The notes under the pieces were generated by a model, which was not told where the DNA came from, searched no databases, and saw nothing but the letters and a program-made list of their open reading frames with translations. From Anaerolineales bacterium (GTDB lineage: Bacteria > Chloroflexota > Anaerolineae > Anaerolineales > UBA4823), in the NCBI GenBank assembly GCA_003105035.1, contig PQAL01000005.1:62001-126000 (forward strand): 64,000 nucleotides of DNA, written 5' to 3'. Both the position numbers and the translations under genes were made by a program. Below, piece after piece: positions 26,682 through 37,200 of this stretch; position 1 is the stretch's first letter, and each line of letters starts with the position of its first letter.

Positions 26682-29090
26682 CTATTTAAACGTCAGGCTG
26701 GTGTACGCCTGGCTGGTATTGCCATCCAGGTCCGCCACCATGAAGCCCACCAAATATTCTCCTACCGGGGTAAACACTGCCTCCCAGGTAAAGGGATTGC
26801 CATTCCCAAACGTCAGGGTTTCTCCTGGAACATCAACTGCCTGGCTGACATTTCCGCTTGAATCCAGGTCCAACCACTTTTGCAAGATGGTGAAAGTATC
26901 GCCTTCCGAAGGAGTGATCTCTGCTGGAGCACCACTTTGTTCGCCTCCCTGGTAGCCAACGACCTGGACCAGCCTGCCGTCCATGAACCTGAGCTTGGCA
27001 GGCTGTTGGTCGCCTGAATCTGCGAAGGTATATGTCCCCGACAAGCTGTATACGGCATCCTGAGCAGACACGCCGTAGGTCTCTGGCTCGAGTAGTGCCA
27101 CTACCGAGGTAGTACCATCTGACACACTGAATACCGATCCATCCCACTCGAAATTGAGCTTGAAGGAATCTGCCTGTGGCCAGGCTGGGTAATATACCCC
27201 ATTCAGCTGGTGGGTGTCGGGGCTTTCCAGAAAATCGGTATCTGCCACAAAGATCGAATTGGCTGCTGGATCATAATAGCCAATAAACAGATAGATATAG
27301 CCGATATTTTGCCCGCTGATGCTGGTGCTCAGCTTTACTGTCTCGCCGGGAGAAAATGATTCACTTGTAGTGCTGATCGATGAAATATTAACCGTACCTG
27401 CACCTGGTGCCCGGCTGGGCATTCCAGGGCCTGGCGCAACCACTTCGACCGCATCGGGTTGGAAGGTTCGGTCGTTATAGTGGTACGCCAGGAAATCATC
27501 CCACAGCGACGTTTGAACAAAGCGCCCAGCGATTGCGTTGTAAGATTGTGGACCTGTGTAGGCTGACCGGTACATGGTGGAGTTGGGAAAGTAGATGGCA
27601 ATCCCCGTCGAACCAGGCTTTCCCGAGCCATGTTTTTCAGCAATCACAGCTTTTTGGATAGACTGCATAACCTCATTGGCAGCTTCATCCAGGCTGTTAT
27701 TGTTGGCTTCTCTGGCGACCAGTTGCACGAAGTGACCCATATCGATATACGAATTGGTTGCCTGCTTGCCGAATACGCTGGTATATGCCTGGGCATAATC
27801 GCGAGCTGCAGCCACTATTGCCTGGTCTTCAGACTGTAGCCGATATACGAACCGATTAAATTGAGCCATCAGCTCTGGCAGAACATCCAGGTCAACTGCG
27901 GTCAGTGTGCCATCCCGTCCGATTTGCCGGGCAAGTTGGTCAGCCGTGACGCTGCTCACGCTGAAGAACCCTCCCATTGGGCTCCCCTGTCTCAAGAATT
28001 CCTGCCTTGCCTGGTCATCAACAATACGTAAATCTTGTTGGACGTAAGAACTGACGATATCGCTGGCCAGCTGCTGGCTGCTCATGTCTGGATTATCCAC
28101 CAACATCTGCAAAAAGCCGGCATATGCCCAGCCCAAGGATGGTTCCACCTCTTCTGAGGCCAGGGCGATATGAGCATATGGCTGTAAGGCTGCATAAACC
28201 TCCAGCTGGCTCATTAAGCAGGCATCCATACCGATGATATCCAATTTATCCACCCCGGTCTGAGATGTGATCTGTGCCAATGCATCGTCGATTTCTGAAA
28301 GAAAAAGAAAATCGCTGTCTAAAGATAAGATGAGCGGCGCATCACCACGATCCCGGCTGGTAGGGTCTTTGTCGCTCCAGCCTCCAGGCCATCCCATGCC
28401 ATGATCAGAGACCACCAGCACATAGCGATCAGCAGGATAATTCTGCATTGCCCAGGTGGTAAAATCCACCAGGCTGCTCCCAGCCGCCATGTCTACTTCA
28501 CCCAGGTCTTCTACCATTTGTGAGTTCACGTGGTTCAGGTCTTCATCCTGGCTCACCAGATAGCGGTGGGCCGAGGTCCAATTGCCATCCCCCTGAAACG
28601 CACCTTTGTACCGGTCCAGCTGTGCCACGATCGTTACCCGGTCGGTCGATCCAGCTCGCTCAGCTTCGTTCAGATCCAGGAATATATCCTGTTCAAGCAC
28701 CTGGTCATCCGCATCCTGGTACAGCATCACCAGCCACTTCTGACCGGTTTGTCCAGCAACAGGGGCACGAGTTGGCCGAGGTGTGTAGGTAGCCAGGTCT
28801 TGGACGATAGGAGCCGCTTCAGTCGGTTGTTCATAGATTGGCGCTTCGCTCTGCAGATCACTACCCCCACCCTGAGATAACAAGACATACATAATGATGA
28901 CGACAATTACCAGAAAACCACCACACCCGCCTAATTTACCGCGGGTGGGGATATTAAAACCTCCCCCACCTGATGGAAAGATACCTCCTCCCGAGCCTCC
29001 AGTTGGTCTTCTTTGCGGAGCTTCGGCGCGTTGCGTGGGTTTTTCGGCTTTACGTCGACGCTGGACGTCAATTTCTGGTTGATTGCTCAT
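26682..29090 (-). CDS. membrane-anchored clostripain-type (C11 family) cysteine peptidase
   Basis: A basic, Gly-rich cytoplasmic segment (1-52) is followed by one membrane helix (about 53-73), a Pro-rich stalk and an extracellular C11-like peptidase domain (about 120-500). The catalytic His is in VVSDHGMGWPGG and the catalytic Cys in DIIGMDACLMSQLEVYA. The C-terminal 280 residues are beta-rich and end in an Ig-like segment. The 802-residue start at 29090 (MSNQPEID) is chosen for GAGGAG 7 nt upstream; the frame extends to 29264 without a good site. C11 enzymes usually cleave after Arg or Lys. The target is unknown. Confidence 0.85.
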   Translation of the reverse strand: MSNQPEIDVQRRRKAEKPTQRAEAPQRRPTGGSGGGIFPSGGGGFNIPTRGKLGGCGGFLVIVVIIMYVLLSQGGGSDLQSEAPIYEQPTEAAPIVQDLATYTPRPTRAPVAGQTGQKWLVMLYQDADDQVLEQDIFLDLNEAERAGSTDRVTIVAQLDRYKGAFQGDGNWTSAHRYLVSQDEDLNHVNSQMVEDLGEVDMAAGSSLVDFTTWAMQNYPADRYVLVVSDHGMGWPGGWSDKDPTSRDRGDAPLILSLDSDFLFLSEIDDALAQITSQTGVDKLDIIGMDACLMSQLEVYAALQPYAHIALASEEVEPSLGWAYAGFLQMLVDNPDMSSQQLASDIVSSYVQQDLRIVDDQARQEFLRQGSPMGGFFSVSSVTADQLARQIGRDGTLTAVDLDVLPELMAQFNRFVYRLQSEDQAIVAAARDYAQAYTSVFGKQATNSYIDMGHFVQLVAREANNNSLDEAANEVMQSIQKAVIAEKHGSGKPGSTGIAIYFPNSTMYRSAYTGPQSYNAIAGRFVQTSLWDDFLAYHYNDRTFQPDAVEVVAPGPGMPSRAPGAGTVNISSISTTSESFSPGETVKLSTSISGQNIGYIYLFIGYYDPAANSIFVADTDFLESPDTHQLNGVYYPAWPQADSFKLNFEWDGSVFSVSDGTTSVVALLEPETYGVSAQDAVYSLSGTYTFADSGDQQPAKLRFMDGRLVQVVGYQGGEQSGAPAEITPSEGDTFTILQKWLDLDSSGNVSQAVDVPGETLTFGNGNPFTWEAVFTPVGEYLVGFMVADLDGNTSQAYTSLTFK

Positions 29091-29328
29091 CACATTTCTC
29101 CTCAAGGTCTGCTTGTGATTATCGACCGTCAGATAAACATTCTGACGTGTCGCGTCCTGATACCCGTGCTCCCCCCATGAATGATTGAGCATTTTTACGT
29201 TTTTTTTATTATACGACTCTTCAGCCAGGCAGTTTTTTAGAACCTGTGAACAGGCATTGATCAACGAAGTGCCTCATTTTCAATTTTTGGGTATTCTGGG
29301 AGTTTTCTTATTTGGAAGCTGATCAGGC

Positions 29329-30846
29329 TTACCCCATAGCAGGCAGCCTCACTTCAAAAGTCGAACCCTTGCCGATCGCGCTTTGCACGTGAATTTCCCC
29401 CTGGTGCGCCTCGGCGATCCACTGCGCGATTGCCAATCCCAAACCTGTTCCGGACGACTCCGGTGCGTTAACCCCATCTTCCCAACCGCCTTCTCTGGTG
29501 CGTGCAGCATCCACCTGGTAAAAACGATCGAAGAGGTGGGTCAGGTGTTCGCTGGCAATGCCGATCCCATTATCCTTCACTTGCACCCAGGCTACAGGGC
29601 GCTGGTCTTCTGTTCGGCTGCCCACAGTCACCATAACTTGCGGTACCTCCGCATTCGCAGAATACTTGATGGCATTTTCCACCAGGTTGGTCAGCATCTG
29701 GGCCAATAGGGCGCGGTCTCCCCTCACCTTCACTTCCGGAAGGTCACCCAGGCCCAGAGATACTCCACCCGACTTTGCCAGTGGTTCCAGGCGCTCCACC
29801 ACTTCAGACGCCAGCTCGCTTAAGTCTGCAGGCTCCGCTTTGATATTTGTTTGCCCGGCATCCATGCGTGCCAGGGTGAGCAGGTTGGTCACCAGCCTGA
29901 TCATGAACTTGTTTTCCGAGTTTATCGTGCGGAGCACGCGCTCATATTCATCCAACGAACGGTGACCGGCAAGCATTCGGCTGGTCTCCAGTTCGATAAT
30001 GGTCAGCGGGGTGCGTAGCTCGTGGCTGGCATCGGCAGTGAATTGCTTCTGCCGCTCAAACGCAGCCTGCAAGCGGTCGAGCATCGCATCGAAGGTATTA
30101 CCCAGCTCAGACAGCTCATCCTGCCCTGCCATACGCAGGCGTTTGTTCAAGTCAGTCTCGCCGATTTCCCGGGCAGTCTGGGTGATGGTTTTCACCGGTC
30201 GCATCGCCCGGTCAGCCAGCCACAGACCACCCACCAGGGCGATCCCCATTGTCAGGATAATGCCACTACTCAGGGAAACCAGCAATCGGTTGAGCTGGTT
30301 GTCGGTATCCAGGGGTACGCCCACCAGCAGGTATCCGGTGGTTTGTCCATTTTGGGCAATGGCGCGATTTAAGAACAAGTAGCGATTGTTGACCTCTGCC
30401 ACACTCTTTGGCACCCGTACCTGCTGCACTCCGCTCCATCCCGCAGCAGGAAAATGAATCTGCTGGAGTTGTACAACACTCAATACGCCTGCACTGTCCA
30501 GTATGGATCCATCTACAGTCTGCAGAGCCAGTACTGTACCTTCCTGGATGTTCGTATCGGACGCGGGATTACTGCCCTGTAACCCTTGGAAGATCAGCAG
30601 CCCACCTTCGGCAAAATGCTCAGCTTCACCCTGCCCGCCCAACGCATGCTCGAGGGCGACATTCAAACGCAGGACCGCCGCCGATCGTAAATCCTGAGCC
30701 TGGCGCCAGTAAATAAACGCACTGAAAATGACCATGACCGCGCCCAGGATCAAAACAAACCACACCACCAACCGGAAGCGGATGCTATGGGTGAGCTGGA
30801 TGATGGATCGTGTTGAAAACTTGGCTGGTTTTTTTTGCTCTTGCAT
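29329..30846 (-). CDS. two-component sensor histidine kinase
   Basis: A membrane kinase. Transmembrane helix 1 (about 26-46) and helix 2 (about 185-205) flank an extracellular sensor region of about 140 residues. Then come a HAMP domain (with RAMRPVKTITQTAREIGETD), a HisKA domain with the phospho-accepting His in ADASHELRTPLTIIE, and an ATPase domain with NLVENAIKYS, VKDNGIGIA and GTGLGLAIAQW. The 505-residue form starts at ATG 30846; a TTG five codons earlier is the alternative. It lies 46 bp after its response regulator and is transcribed with it. The sensed signal is unknown, but the operon context is redox-related. Confidence 0.92.
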   Translation of the reverse strand: MQEQKKPAKFSTRSIIQLTHSIRFRLVVWFVLILGAVMVIFSAFIYWRQAQDLRSAAVLRLNVALEHALGGQGEAEHFAEGGLLIFQGLQGSNPASDTNIQEGTVLALQTVDGSILDSAGVLSVVQLQQIHFPAAGWSGVQQVRVPKSVAEVNNRYLFLNRAIAQNGQTTGYLLVGVPLDTDNQLNRLLVSLSSGIILTMGIALVGGLWLADRAMRPVKTITQTAREIGETDLNKRLRMAGQDELSELGNTFDAMLDRLQAAFERQKQFTADASHELRTPLTIIELETSRMLAGHRSLDEYERVLRTINSENKFMIRLVTNLLTLARMDAGQTNIKAEPADLSELASEVVERLEPLAKSGGVSLGLGDLPEVKVRGDRALLAQMLTNLVENAIKYSANAEVPQVMVTVGSRTEDQRPVAWVQVKDNGIGIASEHLTHLFDRFYQVDAARTREGGWEDGVNAPESSGTGLGLAIAQWIAEAHQGEIHVQSAIGKGSTFEVRLPAMG

Positions 30847-30892
30847 GCTTTCTTCCCCCAAATTTACCTGGGTTCCTGGATATCAGGGGTCT

Positions 30893-31570
30893 TCATGCCT
30901 CTGGCTTATTCAAACGGTAGCCATAGCCGCGTACAGTTTCGATCAACTTAATCTCAAAGGGGTCATCTACTTTACGCCTCAGCCGCCGGATATATACATC
31001 CACCAGGTTTGATCCGCTCGCTCTGCCGTAATCCCACACATGTCTTTCGGCCATCTCACGCGTGATTAGCCAGTTAGGGTTGCGAATCATATATTCGAGC
31101 AAGGCAAATTCCTTGCCGGTCAGCTCGATTGGCACACCCGCTCGTTGAGCAGTATGTGCAGCTGGGTCCACCTCCAGGTCCGCTGCGCTCAACACTCCCA
31201 TCTTGTCGGGAGCATCGCGCCGCATGACCGCCCTCAGGCGTGCTTGAAGCTCATCCATCGAAAAGGGCTTGACCAAGTAATCATCAGCGCCACTGTCCAA
31301 TCCCTTCACCCGGTCATCCACTGTATCCCGCGCAGTGAGCATGAGGATCGGGGTGCGCAGGCGCATCTTTCTTAGGTTCCGGCATACCTCCAGGCCATCA
31401 AGTTCGGGCAACATGATATCGAGAATGATTGCATCGTAAGGTGTCAGCTCAGCCAGCTCTTGCCCTTCAGCGCCGTCGGCTGCGCTATCAACCACATAGC
31501 TCGCCTCTTCCAGGCTGAGCCGGATCGTATTTCGCAGGCGGGCATTATCTTCGACCAGGAGCAGGCGCAT
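30893..31570 (-). CDS. OmpR-family response regulator
   Basis: A DNA-binding response regulator of 225 residues. The receiver domain has the acidic pair in LVEDN, the phosphoacceptor D51 in AIILDIMLP and the conserved Lys in LVKPF. The winged-helix domain (about 130-222) contains LTGKEFALLEYMI and the wing RGYGYRLN. No clear Shine-Dalgarno site lies before the ATG. Instead a TATAAT ends 6 nt upstream, so a leaderless transcript is possible. It follows the cytochrome gene by 25 bp and pairs with the kinase downstream. Confidence 0.92.
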   Translation of the reverse strand: MRLLLVEDNARLRNTIRLSLEEASYVVDSAADGAEGQELAELTPYDAIILDIMLPELDGLEVCRNLRKMRLRTPILMLTARDTVDDRVKGLDSGADDYLVKPFSMDELQARLRAVMRRDAPDKMGVLSAADLEVDPAAHTAQRAGVPIELTGKEFALLEYMIRNPNWLITREMAERHVWDYGRASGSNLVDVYIRRLRRKVDDPFEIKLIETVRGYGYRLNKPEA

Positions 31571-31576
31571 AAGCAG

Positions 31577-31582
31577 ATTATA
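31577..31582 (-). promoter_or_regulatory. -10 element just before the response regulator start
   Basis: A perfect TATAAT on the minus strand, with its last base 7 nt before the A of the ATG (31570). No good -35 is visible. If active, it would start transcription on or next to the start codon. Confidence 0.35.
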
Positions 31583-31595
31583 CAACCATCAAAGC

Positions 31596-32360
31596 TTAGT
31601 GTTTTACAGGCCTATGTGCTTGATGGAGCACATTCTGTTGTTCTTTTTCTGCCCTGAGTTGCTTGGCATTGATCAGCCAGTATGCGGTCAGGAATACCAC
31701 CACCAAAAAAGTACCAAGATAGATCAGCTGTGCCACAGGCAGAGCTGAATCACTGCCGGAGAAAAAGGCGTGCAAGACCACACCCAGGTAGCCTGCCATA
31801 CTCAAGGTATGGATGGCCTTGAACCGCTTCTGCCCAATCCGCTTGCGCAGGTAAAACGTGATCGTCACCAGCAAGCTCAGGTATGCCCCAATGGTACCCA
31901 GGCCTACCCAAAAAGGTTGGTAAGTTGCTGCAAACGGGACGAGCACCTGGGCCAGGGTGAATGGCAGGTATTGATCGATTAATAAAACCCCAACATGGAT
32001 GACCACGAAACCAATCGCCAACAAGGAGATGTACTCGTGAAAATCTACCACGAAGGTGGGAGACAGCAGGCGCTGGAAAAATTTGGTTGGAATGGCGAGT
32101 CCCCATAGCATCGAAAACCACAACAAGAAATACGCCACCCAACCCGCTGCTCGTGTGACATACCAGGTGGCATGGCTGCTGTTGGTGGCGAATAACCAGG
32201 TGAACAGGTTGGAAACAATCTGTCCCATTGGCAAGGTTCGCATTAAAAGGTATCCGACTGCCCCTGCAGTCAGGGCGGCTGCAAAAATAAATACTCCGAG
32301 CAGCCAGGAAAAGGCTTTCTTATGCTCAGCTTCGTGTGTAGTGATCCTGCTATCAGACAT
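31596..32360 (-). CDS. ferric-reductase-like transmembrane (cytochrome b type) protein
   Basis: An integral membrane protein of 254 residues with about six helices. Paired histidines sit in facing helices (FHEYISLLAIGFVVIHVG and IHTLSMAGYLGVVLHAFF), the pattern expected for two b-type hemes in the ferric reductase/YedZ superfamily. There are no FAD or NAD domains, so it would pass electrons to a separate partner. The ATG at 32360 has GAGGTG about 5 nt upstream and overlaps the apbE stop by 8 bp. It is co-transcribed with a flavin transferase and a two-component system. Electron transfer across the membrane is inferred; the acceptor is unknown. Confidence 0.82.
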   Translation of the reverse strand: MSDSRITTHEAEHKKAFSWLLGVFIFAAALTAGAVGYLLMRTLPMGQIVSNLFTWLFATNSSHATWYVTRAAGWVAYFLLWFSMLWGLAIPTKFFQRLLSPTFVVDFHEYISLLAIGFVVIHVGVLLIDQYLPFTLAQVLVPFAATYQPFWVGLGTIGAYLSLLVTITFYLRKRIGQKRFKAIHTLSMAGYLGVVLHAFFSGSDSALPVAQLIYLGTFLVVVFLTAYWLINAKQLRAEKEQQNVLHQAHRPVKH

Positions 32361-33294
32361 GAAACACCTCGTGATAATTCTTGGAGCCATGCACCCAGCC
32401 GGTTTTATCGACGGCCAGGTACGTTAATTTTGAATAGTGTCCGATCAATTCATCCGCCGATCGGGGTCCAGCGATCAGCAAGGCTTTGGCAAACACTTCC
32501 GCTTCCACCGACTGCTCAGCCCAAACGGTCACGCTCAGCCAATCCGTCTCGGCAGACCGGCCGCTGCGTGGGTCAATCAGGTGATGCTGCACCCGCCCGT
32601 TATGTTTCCACTGCCGCTTGACTATTGAAGATGTAGCAACCGCCCCCGGTGGTACACGCAAGACTGCCAGGTCTTCTTCAGGTTTCAGCGGATTCTCCAG
32701 CCCCACCTCCCAATCATCCTGCCCTCGTGGCAGGTTGACCAGGAACATATCCCCACCGGCACTGACAGCACATGCCTCACTGTATTTTGCCAGTCTCTGC
32801 GCGGCTTGTTCGGCAATCCATCCCTTAGCGATGCCTCCCAGGTCGATCTGCATCTCTCCCGGCAAGTACACCAATTTACGCAATGGATCGAGCCGGATTT
32901 GCCTGAAATCCTGATTGATTTCCGCCTCGTAGTTTGCGTTCTCAACCAAATTTTCTTGGCTATCGTCTTTCCGGATATCATCCATGCTGCGGTTATAACC
33001 CAACCTCTTTAATGCTGGCAGGATTGCCGGGTTAAATAATCCCCCAGTCACCATTGCTAACTTGTGGGCTTCATTGATTACCTCGTACATCTTATCTGAA
33101 GCCTGGAACCACGTGCCTGCGGAATGATTAAGCTCCACCAGCTCACTGGTCTCTGAGAATCGCGTGAACCGTTGCTCACTTCTGGCAATGAGCTCGCGTA
33201 CCTGTGCGAATCCATGGGCGATCACTTCAGCGTCTGCACCCTCGGCAGCCACCACGATATCCGAGTTCATTGCCCGGAATTCATCGTACTTCAT
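32353..33294 (-). CDS. apbE: FAD:protein FMN transferase (ApbE family)
   Basis: Transfers FMN from FAD to a Thr or Ser of extracytoplasmic redox proteins. Family blocks are DLGGIAKGWIAEQ (about 151-163), SAGGDMFLV (about 180) and HHLIDPRSGRSAE (about 235). The 313 residues lack an evident lipoprotein signal, unlike many ApbE proteins, so it may act in the cytoplasm or be anchored indirectly. The ATG abuts the stop of the upstream gene (TAAATG). No protein in this window carries a recognisable flavinylation motif, so the target is elsewhere or atypical. Confidence 0.9.
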   Translation of the reverse strand: MKYDEFRAMNSDIVVAAEGADAEVIAHGFAQVRELIARSEQRFTRFSETSELVELNHSAGTWFQASDKMYEVINEAHKLAMVTGGLFNPAILPALKRLGYNRSMDDIRKDDSQENLVENANYEAEINQDFRQIRLDPLRKLVYLPGEMQIDLGGIAKGWIAEQAAQRLAKYSEACAVSAGGDMFLVNLPRGQDDWEVGLENPLKPEEDLAVLRVPPGAVATSSIVKRQWKHNGRVQHHLIDPRSGRSAETDWLSVTVWAEQSVEAEVFAKALLIAGPRSADELIGHYSKLTYLAVDKTGWVHGSKNYHEVFHV

Positions 33295-33549
33295 TTATGA
33301 GCCACCTGTCCGCAGGCGCGGGCTAAAGGAGTTAAACTTGTTCTGATTCAAGAATTGAAAGCCGTTGGATGGGGCGTTTTGGTTGAATGATCGACTAGCC
33401 GAGTTAGTCGTTGGTGAGCTGATCACCGGCTGGTTGATCTGGAGTGGTGCCGGTTTGTTGGAATGGGATAATAGAATGTAACCACCGATAAAGCTGAACA
33501 GTGCTGCGATCGTAAAGTACACGCGCAAGCCTTTCTTGACGATTTTCAT
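33295..33549 (-). CDS. small single-pass membrane protein
   Basis: An 84-residue protein with a basic start (MKIVKKGLRVY), one hydrophobic helix (about 11-28) and an Asn/Ser/Pro-rich exterior tail with no Cys. AAAGG lies 8 nt upstream of the ATG, and the stop abuts apbE. I recognise no family. Its place at the head of the apbE-cytochrome operon suggests a small exported partner of that redox system. The tail resembles the low-complexity part of the neighbouring coiled-coil protein. Confidence 0.6.
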   Translation of the reverse strand: MKIVKKGLRVYFTIAALFSFIGGYILLSHSNKPAPLQINQPVISSPTTNSASRSFNQNAPSNGFQFLNQNKFNSFSPRLRTGGS

Positions 33550-33621
33550 GATCAAAGCCTTTCTTTTATGCGCAGATAAGGGTTTGCATCCCCACTGGTG
33601 AAGGACAGATATAGCATTTGT

Positions 33622-33993
33622 TTAGTGGAAAGAAGACGAGCTACCTTGTGGCAGGAAGATGTTTCCATTCTCGTCGATGCTGATCACACCCCGTTGCTGC
33701 AGTACCAGCAAGAGGTTCTGGTATTGCTGGATAGCCTGACTCGCTTGCTGCAGCTGAGACTGCAACGCATTTACTTCTTGTTGTAGCTGCTGCACCTGAG
33801 CTGGGTTTGCTGCAAGGTTTTGGGAGGCGCTGGTATTATTGCTAAGTCTGTTGCTAGTTAACCCGGTGTTCGGAGTGTTTTGCAGTGGAACTGTATTGGT
33901 GTTGGTGAAGGCGCTTACCCCGATCACCACGATTCCCAGGCCGAGGACGGCGGTGATGATCAAGGCAGTGGTAATGGCTGAGAAGTGTTTCAT
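33622..33993 (-). CDS. small exported coiled-coil protein
   Basis: A signal or anchor helix (about 8-30) is followed by an Asn/Thr-rich linker and a Gln-rich coiled coil (about 65-97, with QQLQQEVNALQSQLQQ). A short acidic end carries DENGNIFLP. It has 123 residues from the ATG at 33993; an ATG two codons earlier is possible. It is the first gene of the apbE operon and lies 255 bp from the divergent cyclase gene. Function unknown; oligomerisation through the coiled coil is likely. Confidence 0.6.
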   Translation of the reverse strand: MKHFSAITTALIITAVLGLGIVVIGVSAFTNTNTVPLQNTPNTGLTSNRLSNNTSASQNLAANPAQVQQLQQEVNALQSQLQQASQAIQQYQNLLLVLQQRGVISIDENGNIFLPQGSSSSFH

Positions 33994-34254
33994 GTTCATT
34001 TCCCTTCTAGAAACAAGATATTGTGTATCTAATTGACATAATATATCAAGTTAAGATGACAATCAGATGAACTTGGAAAGAATATTATTTATAAAATTTA
34101 TTGGATGAGAAGTCAGATTTTTATGTGCCTATCAATTTTTCCTACAAAACACTTGTAAACTCCATGATAAAAGGATATGATTTATGGAACCAATTTTCTT
34201 CATCTGGGTAAACGTAAGCCTGTCGCGTCAATTGCTGGATAGGGGAGATCAGCT

Positions 34255-37200
34255 ATGGCAGAGTCACTGCAAGCTCAGCTCGAGAAATTACGCCTCTCAA
34301 TCAAAGGTCTGGAAGCACAACGCCTTGCCTTGGGTGATGAGGTGGTCGAACCAGCCCTGGCAGCTTTGAGGCAGCAAGAAACGGTTCTGGAAGCACAGCT
34401 CGCTGTCCAGGCAGTACCAGTCGAAGAACGCCGTATGGTCACCATCCTGTTCATCGACATGGTGGGCTCCACTGCCATGGCCGAAAAAATGGATCCTGAG
34501 GAGTGGCGCCAGGTGGTTTCAAGGTTGCATACCTCCATGGGAGCAGCAATTAATTCGCACCATGGGTCCATCGCCCAATACCTCGGAGATGGATTGTTGG
34601 CATTCTTTGGCTCACGGCAGGCAAGTGAGAACGATCCAGAAAATGCCATCCGGGCTGCCCTGGATATTCAGGCTGCTGCAGACAACCAAAATTTCCCTGA
34701 GAAGATCCAATTACGCGCTGGCATTCATACCGGCCTTGTAGTGGTGGGCGAGCTTGGGGATGCCACCCACAAGGAATTTACTGCCAGCGGTGACGCCATG
34801 AACCTGGCTTCCCGACTACAGTCTGCCGCACCACCCGGTGGAATCATGATCTCGAATGACACCTACCACTACGTGCGTGGTGTCTTCGATTTGACCCCTC
34901 AACCGCCATTGACAGTAAAAGGTAAACGAGAGCCTGTCCTGACCTATCTCGTTCGTCGCGCCAAGCCACGTCCATTCCGTAGTGTGACACGTGGAGTGGC
35001 AGGTGTGGAAACTCGCACAGTCGGGCGTGACCTGGAAATGCAGTCACTCTGCCAGGCATATCTTAAGGCATACGAAGGACACGGGGTGGTGTGGGTCCAG
35101 CTTTTAGGCGAGGCAGGGATAGGGAAAAGCCGCCTGATGGAAGACATGATGGATTGGATCGACCTGCGCGAGGAGACCACCCGTTTGATGCGAGCGCGTG
35201 CCTTCCCAGATGATGCCAACCAGCCATTTGCACTGGTACGCCGTCTCTGGTTTGACCGCTTCCAAATCGCAGAAGATATTCCCCTGCAACAAGCCGAGGC
35301 GCGCTGGGTGGAGCGCTTCTCCGAATTTTATGGTCGTGAAGATTGTGACGAACCTGCCCATGCCTTGGGCTTGTTGGTTGGTTTGCCATTTGAAAACAGT
35401 CCATATATCAAGGCCATGCGCACTGATCCTACCCAGGTCAAAGGGCGAGCGTTTGTGGTTAGCCGGGAGCTAGTCAATGCCGTCCGCAAATACAACCAGG
35501 TGGTGATCTTGCTGGAAGACCTGCAATGGACCGACCTGGCTTCATGGGATTATCTGGCGGAGGTTTTCTTTGATCCGTTCACGGGAGCACAGCCGAACGG
35601 AGTATTCATCCTTGCGGCAGCGCGCCCAGAATGGCACCCACCCAAAGGGCTGGCCGACCTGTTGGGCTCGAGCAGCTCGGTAAGTGAGACCAGTGCACCA
35701 TGCGGTACCTTGGTGGATCTGTCGCCATTGAGCGACCAGGCTGTCCGTGAGATGGCAATGGAATTATTACAGCGCGTCCCAATCGTCCCGGAACAGGTGA
35801 TTGAGCTACTGGTGGAGCGCTCTGAAGGTGTACCTTATTTTGCTGAGGAGATGGTCAATTGGTTTATTGACCATGGCATCCTGGATACCCAGGGCGAGCA
35901 ATGGTGCATCTACCCCGAAAGATTGAAGGAGCAGCCCCTACCAGCCACTTTACAACACCTACTCCTGACCCGCCTGAGCAGCTTATCCACTGCCGAGCGG
36001 GTAGCTCTGCAACGAGGTGCGATCTTCGGTCGGCGCTTCTGGTCGGGGGGCGTGGAAGCCCTGGGCATCGCGGCTGGTACTGAGGTGTTCGGTCACCTGC
36101 AGCCGCGCGGTTTCGTGGAATCCCAGCCTGAATCTGCCTTCCAGGGGGAGACAGAATGGAGTTTTCACCAAAATATGCTCCATGAAGTGACCTACGAGAG
36201 TGTGCTGAAGCGCGAACGGCTCGCCCTGCACAAAGTAGCTGCCGGCTGGCTGGAAAAGCAAGCCCGTAACGCCGGCCGCTTGGAAGAATTTGCCGGCCTG
36301 TTAGGCGAGCACTACCAGCGGGCTGGTGAGCTGGGCAGTGCGATCGATTGGTTCATGCTGGCGGGTCAGCGTGCATTACTCCAAGGGGCGGCACGCGAGG
36401 CAGTAGGTTATTTCACGCAGGCATTGAGTTTATTGCCTCCCGTGGACAAGGAGCGACGCTGGAAGACGCTACTCGGGCGGGAGAGTGCTTACAATGTGCT
36501 GGGTGAAGCCGAACCGCGCAAGGCAGATCTTGATGCGATCCTCGACTTGGCGCGTGACTTTGAAGATGAAAATTACCTGGCCGAAGCCTATCTGCTCACA
36601 GCAGGCTTTTCTGCCCAGATAGGAGACGATCGCTTCGCCCGCCAGTATGCACGCGATGCACTTGCTACATCCAGACAATGTGGTAACCAGGCGGTTGAAG
36701 CCAAAGCTCTCTCCCTGATGGCGTTAGCGACCGAGTTTAAACCAGAACTGATCGAGCCAGCCATCCGGAATATCGAAATTGCGCAACAGTTAGCCCGTAC
36801 ACTAGAAGATAAGAGCATTCTGGCAATGGTGCTCTTCCGTGCAGCAATTTGCTATGCTGCCCTTGGCGACTTTGTTAAAAGCGTCGATATGATGATCGAG
36901 CAGGTTGACCTGCATCACAAGCTGGGAAATCGCGCTTTGGAAGCAGTCGGCCTGAGTAACCTGGCTGGTGTTTATATGCGGATGGGATTGAATAAACAGA
37001 CCAGGGCTGTGATTGAACAGTCGCGCCGATTAAATGAGTCGCTCGGTGCCCATCGTGGGATTGCCTACAATATGATCGGCTTGGGGGAGCTAGCACTTTA
37101 CACCGGTGACCTGCGAACGGCTCATGCCATGTTTGACCAGGCCTTGCTGCAAATAGTCCCTAGCAATGATATTTTTGCTAAATGCGTAATATTGACCGGT

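Noticed and set aside
29091-29264. 58-residue N-terminal extension of the C11 peptidase
   Set aside because: The downstream ATG at 29090 has an excellent GAGGAG site, and the extension has no signal or family character.
33295-33993. FMN-binding acceptor for ApbE among the small exported proteins
   Set aside because: Neither protein contains a flavinylation-type SGAT/TGAT motif; the idea is left only as an open question in the findings.
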